A DNA stretch of 64,000 bases from Insolitispirillum peregrinum (GTDB lineage: Bacteria; Pseudomonadota; Alphaproteobacteria; Rhodospirillales; Rhodospirillaceae), in NCBI RefSeq assembly GCF_042665255.1, contig NZ_JBHTCD010000013.1, one strand, 5' to 3'. This document shows, in pieces, positions 1 through 7,859 of the stretch. The translations under genes were made by a program, and so were the position numbers. A model generated the notes under the pieces. It made no database searches, was not told the origin of the DNA, and saw nothing but the letters and a program-made list of their open reading frames with translations. Every line of letters starts with the position of its first letter. The stretch's first letter is position 1.

Positions 1-110
1 TCTTTCAGAAACTGAAAGAATTCAAGAGGATCGCCACTCGCTCCTGTAAGACAGACCAGAGCTTCACTGCCATGATCCAGATTGCAGCAACCGTCATCCG
101 AACAAGATGA
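1..110 (+). CDS. IS5-like transposase, C-terminal tail (cut by window start)
   Basis: Frame 3 is open from the window edge to a TGA at 108-110 and reads FQKLKEFKRIATR, then about 20 more residues including AMIQIAATVI. The 'KLK-FRRIATRYDK' block followed by a hydrophobic helix ending near the C-terminus is typical of IS5-family DDE transposases. The rest of the element is outside the window, so intactness cannot be judged. The IS right end must lie between 110 and about 127, where a dispersed chromosomal repeat begins. The family call is from memory of the motif and rests on a short segment. Confidence 0.6.
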   Translation, partial: FQKLKEFKRIATRSCKTDQSFTAMIQIAATVIRTR

Positions 111-126
111 ATGTCAACAATCCCTA

Positions 127-440
127 GAAGATTGTGCGAAAGTGGGAACCGGTTTTCGCAACAACAATGCGACAAAACAAACGGTTAGGCCAGCATGCCT
201 GCGTCAGGTCACAGTACACGACAGTTGTGAAACAGGATCATGGAGCGCTGCTCCAAACCTCGCTGGGGCCTTAAGGCCCCAGACCCCATTCCTTTGATCA
301 TAAAAGAAAAAAATGGGGGTTCGGGGCCTCAGGCCCCGAGCGGTCCAGGCGGCAGCCTGCACTTTCTTGCCAACGGTCGTCTACTGTGATGTGAACCCAC
401 AGTACACGACCGTTGGGGAGCACGTGTGGGCGGGTGCCCA
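127..440 (+). repeat. Composite hairpin-rich intergenic repeat, copy 1
   Basis: Two modules follow each other. Module 1 (127-226) contains an AACCGGTT-centred palindrome within GTGGGAACCGGTTTTCGC and a degenerate CAGCRTGCCTGCGTC arm. Module 2 (235-430) is a series of hairpins: TGGAGCGCTGCTCCA (241-255), GGGGCCTTAAGGCCCC (265-280), CCCCATT pairing with AATGGGG around a TGATCA, and CGGGGCCTCAGGCCCCG (322-338). Further copies lie near 22.5, 40.4 and 62.4 kb. It sits downstream of the leftward lysS gene and may end its transcript. No coding potential is apparent. Confidence 0.8.
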
Positions 441-458
441 CAGTGCAAGACTTCAGGA

Positions 459-2057
459 TCAGGCGAGGGAGTCGCCGTTGATCGCCTTGTCCAGCAGGGC
501 AACGGATTCGGTGACACCGAACAGGGCAAAGAAGCTGCCCATGCGCGGCCCCTGTTCCTGACCCAGCAGGATTTCATACTGTGCCTTGAACCAGTCGCGC
601 AGCGACGGGAAGGTGGCTTCGTGGGCCTTGCCGATGGCATAGACGATGTTCTGCAGGGTTTCGGCGTCGGCATCCGGGCCAGCCTTGGCCAGCTCGGTGC
701 GCAGCTCGCCAAGGGCGACCTTTTCGGCTTCGGTGGCTGGACGGAACACCTTTGACGGCTTCACGAAGTCTTCGTAGTAGACGATCGCGTAGCGCACCAG
801 CTTGTCGAGGATCGGGTTGGCTTCGGGGGTGGCGGTCGGGGCATAGCGGCTGATGTAATGCCACAGCACCGCCGGGTCGTCCGAATGGCAGACGCCAACC
901 AGATTCAGCAGGATCGAGAAGGTCAGCGGAGTCTTTTCCGCCGGAATCTTGCCCGCGTGGATATGCCAGGCCGGATTGTCGAACAGCGCCTTGCCGGTCT
1001 GCTCGGCACCCTTTTCGGCAAACGACAGGTATTCGTCGGTGGTCTTGGGGATCACGTCAAAATACAGGCGCTTGGCGGCCTTGGGCTTTTGGTACATGAA
1101 CAGGGCCAGGCTTTCCGCCGGGGCGTACTTCAGCCACTCTTCGACCGACAGGCCGTTGCCCTTGGACTTGCTGATCTTCTGGCCCTGATTGTCGAGGAAC
1201 AGTTCATATGTCAGGTTCATCGGCGGGGTGCCGCCCAGAATCCGGCAGATCTTCGACGACAGTTCGACCGACGGGATCAGGTCCTTGCCGGACATTTCGT
1301 AATCGACGCCCAGCGCATACCAGCGGGTGCCCCAGTCGGCCTTCCACTGCAGCTTGCATGCCCCGCCGGTGACCGGCACGGTGATGTAGTCGCCGGTTTC
1401 CGGGTCTTCATAGACGATCGAGCCGCTGGCGAGGTCGCGCTCAACGACCTTGGCCTGCAGCACCTGCCCGGTGCGCGGGCACAGCGGCATGAACGGCGAA
1501 TAGGTCTGGCGGCGTTCTTCGCCCAGGGTGGGGAGCACGACGTTGCAAACATCGTCATAGCATTCCAGAACGCGCAGCAGGGCCTTGTCAAAGGCACCGC
1601 TGGTGTAGCACTCGGTGGCCGAGCGGAATTCGTACTGGAAGCCGAACGAGTCAAGGAAGCCTTGCAGGCGGGCATTGTTGTGCTCGCCAAAGCTGTTGTG
1701 GGTGCCGAACGGGTCGGGGACGCGGGTCAGCGGCTTGCCGAGGTGAGCACCGACCAGCTCCTTGTTCGGGATGTTGTCCGGCACCTTGCGCAGGCCGTCC
1801 ATGTCATCGGAAAAGGCGAACAGGCGGGTCGGGATGCCCGGAGCGATCAGCTCCAGCGCCCGGCGCACCCAGCTGGTGCGGGCGACTTCGCCAAAGGTGC
1901 CGATGTGCGGCAGGCCCGACGGACCATAGCCGGTTTCGAACAGCACATAGCCCTTGTCCGGCGTTTTGCCTTTCAGACGCTTGTCCAGCAGCTCTTTGGC
2001 TTCCTGAAAGGGCCATGCAGAGGACTCGCGGGCGTAGGCAATCAGATCGTCGGACAT
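459..2057 (-). CDS. lysS: Lysyl-tRNA synthetase, class I
   Basis: This 532-residue protein charges tRNA-Lys with lysine in the cytoplasm. It is the class I (Rossmann-fold) LysRS found in archaea and alphaproteobacteria, not the class II enzyme of E. coli. The HIGH-type motif is PHIGT at about residues 51-55 and the KMSKS-type motif is KISKSKGNG near 300. Length matches the family (about 500-540). The ATG at 2057 gives the expected MSDDLIAYA start. It is divergent from the chemoreceptor gene across about 0.35 kb, and a hairpin-rich repeat lies just downstream. No second LysRS is seen in the window. Confidence 0.96.
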   Translation of the reverse strand: MSDDLIAYARESSAWPFQEAKELLDKRLKGKTPDKGYVLFETGYGPSGLPHIGTFGEVARTSWVRRALELIAPGIPTRLFAFSDDMDGLRKVPDNIPNKELVGAHLGKPLTRVPDPFGTHNSFGEHNNARLQGFLDSFGFQYEFRSATECYTSGAFDKALLRVLECYDDVCNVVLPTLGEERRQTYSPFMPLCPRTGQVLQAKVVERDLASGSIVYEDPETGDYITVPVTGGACKLQWKADWGTRWYALGVDYEMSGKDLIPSVELSSKICRILGGTPPMNLTYELFLDNQGQKISKSKGNGLSVEEWLKYAPAESLALFMYQKPKAAKRLYFDVIPKTTDEYLSFAEKGAEQTGKALFDNPAWHIHAGKIPAEKTPLTFSILLNLVGVCHSDDPAVLWHYISRYAPTATPEANPILDKLVRYAIVYYEDFVKPSKVFRPATEAEKVALGELRTELAKAGPDADAETLQNIVYAIGKAHEATFPSLRDWFKAQYEILLGQEQGPRMGSFFALFGVTESVALLDKAINGDSLA

Positions 2058-2423
2058 GATGGGACTCGTGGGTTGCGAACGAAAAACAAAAGGGAGCAGA
2101 CCTTAAAGCATTTCCTGCCAAAACTTAAGCGGCTTTCGGAGGTAAATGGTGATTGCCATCGGCGGGGAGGCAACCGGTCGGCGATTTGGCCTCCTCTGAA
2201 CAGAGGGCTTTTGGACCCAGCCTCTGCCCACACCCTATACCTTTGTCTAGTTTGTGACTGAAAGGTTGCTATTCCGAAAGGGAAGTCTGTCGGTTTTATG
2301 TTGTCATCCCTTATTGTTTCAGGGGATTATCCGCAAACATAACCAAAAGTGCATGCGTGCACCAAAGGGCATCTGGCTGCGCTGGCAGTGTCGAGGGATG
2401 TCAAAAAAGCAAAGGCTGATGTT
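2058..2423. other. Divergent intergenic region, lysS / chemoreceptor
   Basis: About 366 bases separate the two divergent genes if the chemoreceptor starts at the GTG at 2424. The stretch is less GC-rich from 2230 to 2345 and should hold both promoters. I found no convincing -35/-10 pair, riboswitch fold or small ORF. An alternative chemoreceptor start (GTG 2349) would shorten it. Confidence 0.4.
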
Positions 2424-4151
2424 GTGAGCGATCTTGAGCTGAACGAGCTGAACCGGGTCCGTAATTTTCTGTGGACTCCGGAAGATGCGTCGAATCTTGC
2501 CCCCTTGTACAAGGTTGCCGAAGGCTGCCTTGGGCCGTTGGTGGATCACTTTTATGCGACGTTGCAGCAAACCCCGGAGCTGGCCAAGGTGCTGGGGGAC
2601 AGCAGCCGCATCCCGCAGCTGAAAAAGACGCAGGCCTCTCACTGGCTGGGCCTGCTGCGCGATGGCCCGAATGATGCCTATCAGCAACGGGCGTTGCGGG
2701 TCGGGGCGGCCCATGCGCGGATCGGCCTGTCGCCTGCGTGGTACCTGTCGACCTATTCTCTGATCCTGAACGGGTTCAGCAAGGCGGTGATTGAGCGGTA
2801 CTGGTGGAAATCGAACCGTCTGCAAAGCCTGCTGAGCACCCTCAACCGGTTGGTGTTCAATGACATGGCGCTGGCCCTGTCGGCCTATGAAACCGACCAT
2901 GACGGCATCACCGCCGATATCCGCCACCGTGAACAGTCGGTGGGGAACCTGCGGCAGTTGTCGGCAACCATCATCAGCATGAACGATGCCACGGCCAGTC
3001 TGGCCGAGCTGGTGCGCAATTCCCATCTGGTGGCGGAATCAGGGGATTCGATTGCCCGCTCGGCGCAAGAGATGGTCAACGCGGTCGAAGACATTTCACG
3101 CAACAGTCAGGCTGCGGCCGTTGATGCCGAAGAAGCCCACATGGTGGTCACCGACGGCACCAACAACGCCGAAGCCGCCCGCAAGGCGATCACCCTGATT
3201 TCCGACGCGGTGGCCGACACGGCAGGCAGCGTTGATGATCTGGCGATGGCGTCCGAGCAGATCGGCCAGATTCTGGCGGTGATCGAGAACATCGCCAATC
3301 AGACCAACCTGCTGGCGCTGAATGCGACCATCGAAGCCGCCCGGGCGGGGGAAGCCGGCAAGGGCTTTGCGGTGGTGGCCAACGAGGTGAAAAACCTCGC
3401 CAACCAGACCAGCAAGTCGACCGAAGACATTGCGCAAAAGATCGACGCCCTGCGGCGCGGGATGGACTCGATCCGCCAGACGATGAACCGCTCGCAGGAC
3501 GCGGTGCAAAGCGGCGAACGGGCCATTGATGCCACGGTTGAGAAAATCAACCAGATGTCGAGCCAGATTACCAACGTCGCAGCCAAGATTCAGGAAATTT
3601 CCTACATCCTGCACCAACAACAGGATGCCAGCGAAGTGATCGCCGGGCGGATCGGTTCGGTGGCCGATATGGCGAGCGCAAACAATACGCTGGTGCGCAC
3701 GGTGTCGCATGCCATCCAGACCAGCAACACACACATCTCCAACAGTGCCACCCAATGGTTCCATGACGGGTCCAGCCGGGGCCTGTGCGAACTGGCAAAG
3801 ATCGACCATGTGCTGTTCAAAAAGCGGGTGGTCGACGTGCTGATGGGGGATGGTGAATGGCATTCCCACGAGGTCCCCGATGACCATCAGTGCCGGTTGG
3901 GGAAATGGTACGACACGGTCAAGGATCCCCGCCTGACCGGCAATCCGCACTTCCGTCGCCTGGAAGTCCCGCACGAAGCGGTGCATGCCAGTGCAAAGGC
4001 GGCGCTGGATGCCTATTACCGGCAGGATATGGATGGTGCCCTGGTCCACCTGCGCGAAATGAACGAAGCCAGCAGCAATGTCCTGAGCATTCTGGACGAG
4101 CTGTCGCGTTCGATCGACAAGACCGACGCCAATACGCTGGCGGCGCAGTAA
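2424..4151 (+). CDS. Globin-coupled methyl-accepting chemotaxis protein with C-terminal CZB domain
   Basis: This is a soluble chemoreceptor with no membrane segments. The N-terminal ~160 residues are a protoglobin domain resembling HemAT, with the haem-ligand block AHARIGLSPAWYL. The central part is an MCP signalling domain with the hairpin tip IGQILAVIENIANQTNLLA and EAARAGEAGKGFAVVA. The C-terminus is a chemoreceptor zinc-binding (CZB) domain carrying the expected His/Cys/His/His set: DHVLFK, DHQCRLGKWY and PHEAVH. Oxygen (or NO) sensing by haem plus zinc or hypochlorous acid sensing by CZB is inferred from the families. GTG 2424 is preferred because AAAGG lies 8 bases upstream; GTG 2349 has no such site. 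No che genes are nearby. Confidence 0.93.
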   Translation: MSDLELNELNRVRNFLWTPEDASNLAPLYKVAEGCLGPLVDHFYATLQQTPELAKVLGDSSRIPQLKKTQASHWLGLLRDGPNDAYQQRALRVGAAHARIGLSPAWYLSTYSLILNGFSKAVIERYWWKSNRLQSLLSTLNRLVFNDMALALSAYETDHDGITADIRHREQSVGNLRQLSATIISMNDATASLAELVRNSHLVAESGDSIARSAQEMVNAVEDISRNSQAAAVDAEEAHMVVTDGTNNAEAARKAITLISDAVADTAGSVDDLAMASEQIGQILAVIENIANQTNLLALNATIEAARAGEAGKGFAVVANEVKNLANQTSKSTEDIAQKIDALRRGMDSIRQTMNRSQDAVQSGERAIDATVEKINQMSSQITNVAAKIQEISYILHQQQDASEVIAGRIGSVADMASANNTLVRTVSHAIQTSNTHISNSATQWFHDGSSRGLCELAKIDHVLFKKRVVDVLMGDGEWHSHEVPDDHQCRLGKWYDTVKDPRLTGNPHFRRLEVPHEAVHASAKAALDAYYRQDMDGALVHLREMNEASSNVLSILDELSRSIDKTDANTLAAQ

Positions 4152-4175
4152 ACGGGTTCCGGGAGCACCGTCATC

Positions 4176-4210
4176 ACAACGCCGGGCAGATATCGTCTGC
4201 CCGGCGTTGT
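4176..4210. terminator. Bidirectional terminator between chemoreceptor and ubiD
   Basis: A perfect 15-bp stem (ACAACGCCGGGCAGA, 4176-4190, with its complement at 4196-4210) closes a 5-base loop. It lies exactly between the stop codons of the convergent genes ending at 4151 and 4216. There are no long T-runs, so strength is uncertain. Confidence 0.75.
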
Positions 4211-4215
4211 GTCAT

Positions 4216-5742
4216 TCAGGATTCGGTCGGCGGTTCCGGCCAGATGGATTTCCCGGAACCCGGCAGGCCCAGCTTGTGCCATTTGGCATTGACCGTCTCG
4301 ATCACACTGCGGTCCATGGCCAGCTTTTCACCCCATTCGCGGTGGGTCTCCGGTGGCCACTTGTTGGTGGCATCCAGCCCGACCTTGCCGCCCAGACCGC
4401 TTTCCGGGCTGGCAAAATCGAGGTAATCAATCGGGGTGCCTTCGATCATGGTGATGTCGCGCACCGGGTCCATGCGGGTCGAAACGGCCCACATCACGTC
4501 TTTCCAGTCGCGGCAGTTGATGTCGTCATCCACCACGATCACGAACTTGGTGTACATGAACTGGCGCAGGAACGACCACACCCCCATCATCACCCGCTTG
4601 GCGTGGCCGGGGTAGGCCTTCTTCATGCTGACCACCGCGATGCGATAGGAACAGCCTTCGGGCGGCAGCCAGAAGTCAACAATTTCCGGGAACTGCTGGG
4701 TCAGCAGCGGAATGAACACTTCGTTCAGCCCTTCGCCCAGCACGCTCGGCTCATCGGGCGGACGGCCGGTGAAGGTTGACAGATAGATCGGCTTTTTGCG
4801 CATGGTGATGGCGGAAATGCGGAACACCGGGAACGGCTCGACCGAATTGTAATAGCCGGTGTGGTCGCCATAGGGGCCTTCGTCGCCGAACTCGTCGAGC
4901 ATGACGTGGCCTTCCAGCACGATTTCAGCCTGCGCCGGAACCTTCAGCGGCACGGTCTTGCAATCGACCAGTTCGACCTTCTTGCCGCGCAGCAAGCCAG
5001 CGAACTGGTATTCCGACAAGGTATCGGGAACCGGAGTGACGGCAGCCAGAATGGTGCCGGGATCAGCGCCCAGCACCACCGCGGCAGGCATGGCGGTGCC
5101 ATGGTCTTTGGCCCAGCGGCGGTAATGCTGGGCTCCGCCGCGATGCTTCAGCCAGCGCATCAGGGTGGTGTTCCTGCCGGTGACCTGCATGCGGTAGATG
5201 CCAAGATTGAAGCCGTCTTCCTTGCCCTTGCCGGGTCCTTTGGTCACCACCAGCGGCCAGGTGATCAGCGGCGCCGGTTCGCCCGGCCAGCATTGCTGGA
5301 TCGGCAGGCGGGACAGGTCGATCTGGTCGCCGGTCAGCACCACTTCCTGACAGGGGGCACTGCTGATGGTCTTGGGCTTCATCGACAGCACGGTCTTGAT
5401 CAGCGGCAGCATCTCCCAGGCATCGCGCAAACCGGCTGGCGGCTCGGGCTGCTTGAGGAAGGCCAGCGTCTCGCCGACGCCGCGCAACTGGTGCGGTTCG
5501 CGGTCCATCCCCCAGGCGACCCGCTCGACGGTGCCGAACAGGTTGACCAGCACTGGCATGCCATAGGGCGTCCCATCGGCACGGACCGGGTTTTCAAACA
5601 GGACCGCCGGACCTTTTTCGGCCAGCAGGCGGGTCTGGATTTCGGTCATTTCCAGATCGGTGCAGACCGGTTCCTTGACGCGGACCAGACGGCCCTCGCG
5701 CTCCAGTCGCTCCATAAAGTCCCGCAGGGAAGCATAGGGCAT
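4216..5742 (-). CDS. ubiD: UbiD-family decarboxylase (3-octaprenyl-4-hydroxybenzoate carboxy-lyase)
   Basis: The 508-residue protein is full length for UbiD, which removes the carboxyl group of the polyprenyl-hydroxybenzoate ubiquinone precursor using prenylated FMN. Family features include the N-terminal MPYASLRDFMERLEREG, the central EGPYGDHTGYY segment (the Glu-rich prFMN/metal region), IYLSTFTGRPPDEPSVLGE, and the C-terminal GLDATNKWP that precedes the end. The partner UbiX is not in the window. The gene stands alone, convergent with the chemoreceptor. Other UbiD-family decarboxylases act on different aromatic acids, but the close agreement with the ubiquinone subgroup in length and motifs favours ubiD. 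Confidence 0.93.
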   Translation of the reverse strand: MPYASLRDFMERLEREGRLVRVKEPVCTDLEMTEIQTRLLAEKGPAVLFENPVRADGTPYGMPVLVNLFGTVERVAWGMDREPHQLRGVGETLAFLKQPEPPAGLRDAWEMLPLIKTVLSMKPKTISSAPCQEVVLTGDQIDLSRLPIQQCWPGEPAPLITWPLVVTKGPGKGKEDGFNLGIYRMQVTGRNTTLMRWLKHRGGAQHYRRWAKDHGTAMPAAVVLGADPGTILAAVTPVPDTLSEYQFAGLLRGKKVELVDCKTVPLKVPAQAEIVLEGHVMLDEFGDEGPYGDHTGYYNSVEPFPVFRISAITMRKKPIYLSTFTGRPPDEPSVLGEGLNEVFIPLLTQQFPEIVDFWLPPEGCSYRIAVVSMKKAYPGHAKRVMMGVWSFLRQFMYTKFVIVVDDDINCRDWKDVMWAVSTRMDPVRDITMIEGTPIDYLDFASPESGLGGKVGLDATNKWPPETHREWGEKLAMDRSVIETVNAKWHKLGLPGSGKSIWPEPPTES

Positions 5743-5777
5743 GGAAAAGTACCTTCATTGCATCATGATGGGCGGTG

Positions 5778-6575
5778 TTATACCGCCGGGGTCGGGGCGG
5801 TGCCAAGGTGGGTTGCGGCAAACGGTGTGGCCGCGGCGACCAGCTCGGCCCAGCGGGCGGCTCCGCGCTCTTCATACAGCAGGGGGCCGGGATGCGGGCG
5901 GTCCTGAATCCGCCCCAGCGAGACCGGTTGCAGGTCTTGCGTTCCCTGAATCAGCATGTGCAGGCCGACAAACGGCAGCAACCCGAGCCAGCTTTTCCAC
6001 TGCGAGGGATAACCGCAGCACAGGCGCAGATAGCGCAGGCGGCTGGCCCATGGCAGACGGGTCCGCTCGCAGGGACCGTTGGCGGCCAGCGGGGCCAGCA
6101 CCCGGAACAACCCGTGACGCAGGCCTGCGCCATGATAGAGGGCAAATTGCCGGGTCCGGGGCAGCAGGTCGTGGCAGCGGGCGACGGCCAGTCCCAGCAG
6201 GTGGGCGGCGTCATGGTCCTGATGACCGCCTTCCCAGGCGTGTATCAGCAGGCGGGCAACGGGGGCCTGACAGGCCAGCAGGCAGCGCTGCACGGCGGTA
6301 AAGGCCGCAGGCAGGTGCCCGGCAAGGCCGCCATCGGGCAGGCATTCGTTGACGCCGGGGAAATGGATGTCCTCTGCGGCGACGCCCAGCGACAGCAGCA
6401 CCCGGCGGCTTTCGTCACAGCGGGCCTGCGGGCTGGCGCGTCCGCCGCCGCCATCGGTCAGGTACAGGCAAACCGGGCGCAGTCCATCGGCGCGGGCGGC
6501 TTCGATGGCAGCAAAGCAGCCGAATTCATCATCCTGATGGGCAAACAGGAAAACGGCCAGCGGTGGCACGGGCAT
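5778..6575 (-). CDS. PIG-L family deacetylase (LmbE-like)
   Basis: The protein, about 265 residues, belongs to the zinc-dependent PIG-L/LmbE N-deacetylases, which act on N-acetylglucosamine-type substrates. Metal-binding motifs are visible: AHQDDE close to the N-terminus and GGHQDHDAAH in the middle. ATG 6575 is chosen because it has TGAGG about 6 bases upstream and clears the preceding gene by 7 bases; an ATG at 6593 and a TTG at 6602 are possible but lack a ribosome site. It follows a GNAT-like gene in the same operon, so the pair may modify one sugar. The natural substrate is unknown. Confidence 0.85.
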   Translation of the reverse strand: MPVPPLAVFLFAHQDDEFGCFAAIEAARADGLRPVCLYLTDGGGGRASPQARCDESRRVLLSLGVAAEDIHFPGVNECLPDGGLAGHLPAAFTAVQRCLLACQAPVARLLIHAWEGGHQDHDAAHLLGLAVARCHDLLPRTRQFALYHGAGLRHGLFRVLAPLAANGPCERTRLPWASRLRYLRLCCGYPSQWKSWLGLLPFVGLHMLIQGTQDLQPVSLGRIQDRPHPGPLLYEERGAARWAELVAAATPFAATHLGTAPTPAV

Positions 6576-6582
6576 GGCAGCC

Positions 6583-7491
6583 TCAGAACGCATCAAAATC
6601 AAGGAATCCCAGCAGGGTGGCGGCCGGATCGAGCATCTCGGGACCAGCCCCCAGACGGCGATAGATCAGGTTCAGCGGTGATGGTTTCAAGACTGCCGGA
6701 ATGGGGACAAAGCGACCATAGGCCGCCAGCGCCGGAGGCATCAGCCCGAGAAACACCCGCAGGCCCAGCGGACTGCGGGAGGAGGACAGCTCAGGACCAT
6801 GGTCGGGCTGCTCCAGCCAGCTTTCACCATAGGCAACCACACCGGGACGGCCTGTGCGGGCGGTAAAGCTCCACTGCTGTCCGTTCAGGTGGCGGGCCTG
6901 GACCGGATTGAGCGGATTGCTCATCCGCCAGCGCAACGACGCTGCCGTCCAGCGGTGGCGGAACATGCTGCTGGCGCAGGCCTCTGACCATGCCTCTGTC
7001 CGCGAGACGCTGCCGATGCCGATCCGCGCTTCCAGCGGGGCGACGGCCTGAAACGCCAGCTTGCGCAAAAAGCCGGGGGTGCTGTTGGCATTGGCAACGC
7101 CATAGACGGCGGCATAGCCATCGGTGGTCGCCATCTCATAGGTGGCCTGAGCCAGACGGGTGAACAAGCCTTGTCCCTGCCATGCCGGATGGGTGGCGGT
7201 GTTCAGCGACAGCAGGCACCGGCAGGGAATGCCGCCCAGCATCGTTTCCACCGGCACGCACACGTAATGCGCCGCCAGAGTATCACCGGCCCAAGCATCA
7301 AAGCCGACCACCGGGCCGGAGGGATTTTCCGCATACAGCCAGTTGAGATAGGCCGGGTTGGCGATGGCGGCACCGGGAAAGCAGGTGCGGAACAGGCTGG
7401 CATAGGCGGGCAGTGTCGTTGGCGAGGCCAGCGAGGGGCGCAGGGTCAGGCCGGGGCCGTCAGGGCGGCGAAGGAAGGCTGACGATGGCAT
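6583..7491 (-). CDS. GNAT-like N-acyltransferase
   Basis: The protein has 302 residues. The middle contains an acetyl-CoA pyrophosphate-binding loop of GNAT type (ATHPAWQGQGLFTRL, about residues 97-111) followed by GYAAVYGVANANSTPGFLRK, as in acyltransferases of surface-polysaccharide or sugar modification. AGGAG lies 5 bases upstream of the ATG, so the start is well supported. It is the first gene of a two-gene operon with the PIG-L deacetylase, separated by 7 bases. A deacetylation-then-reacylation pair is an inference from the order only. Confidence 0.75.
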   Translation of the reverse strand: MPSSAFLRRPDGPGLTLRPSLASPTTLPAYASLFRTCFPGAAIANPAYLNWLYAENPSGPVVGFDAWAGDTLAAHYVCVPVETMLGGIPCRCLLSLNTATHPAWQGQGLFTRLAQATYEMATTDGYAAVYGVANANSTPGFLRKLAFQAVAPLEARIGIGSVSRTEAWSEACASSMFRHRWTAASLRWRMSNPLNPVQARHLNGQQWSFTARTGRPGVVAYGESWLEQPDHGPELSSSRSPLGLRVFLGLMPPALAAYGRFVPIPAVLKPSPLNLIYRRLGAGPEMLDPAATLLGFLDFDAF

Positions 7492-7859
7492 GATGCTCCT
7501 TGCTCACTGCTCCGGGGATCTGTCTGACGGGAAAAGAGGCATTTTCCCTGCACCATACGCTGTTTCCCGGGGCTGTCGCCAGCGGCTTTTCCCGCCGGAG
7601 TGCGGGGGCGTTACAGGCATATGGGTCTTTTTATGCAATCCCAGTATTCAGGTTGGTCTTGCGGTCTTCTGCCAATAGTGTAGAACGTCGCGGGAGGCCG
7701 ATACTTGTGACATCCTGGACATATTCATCGGCGTGACCAATTTCTTGCGTCCCCTTTTTAGGGGGGAGTGTTAGACTGCCTCCAAGTCTGTCCCATCCGG
7801 CCGGGTCTGTCTGTAGGCCAACGGGAACGGTATCAAGGCTTGCCAGAGGGGATGCAACC
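7492..7859. other. Divergent intergenic region, GNAT gene / HD-GYP gene
   Basis: These 368 bases separate divergent genes. A small hairpin (CCCC-TTTTTA-GGGG) lies at about 7752-7765. The remainder contains no ORF that I would support and no recognisable regulatory fold. Promoters for both genes should lie here. Confidence 0.4.

Noticed and set aside
82..297. Open frame of 71 codons across the first composite repeat
   Set aside because: It runs through palindromic repeat sequence, has no domain or ribosome site, and the real coding sequence here is the transposase tail in another frame.
858..2261. 467-codon open frame opposite lysS
   Set aside because: It is the GC-rich antisense shadow of the class I LysRS gene, which has all its motifs on the other strand.
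2058..2348. Riboswitch or T-box-like leader ahead of lysS
   Set aside because: No conserved stem set or terminator/antiterminator pair could be recognised by eye.
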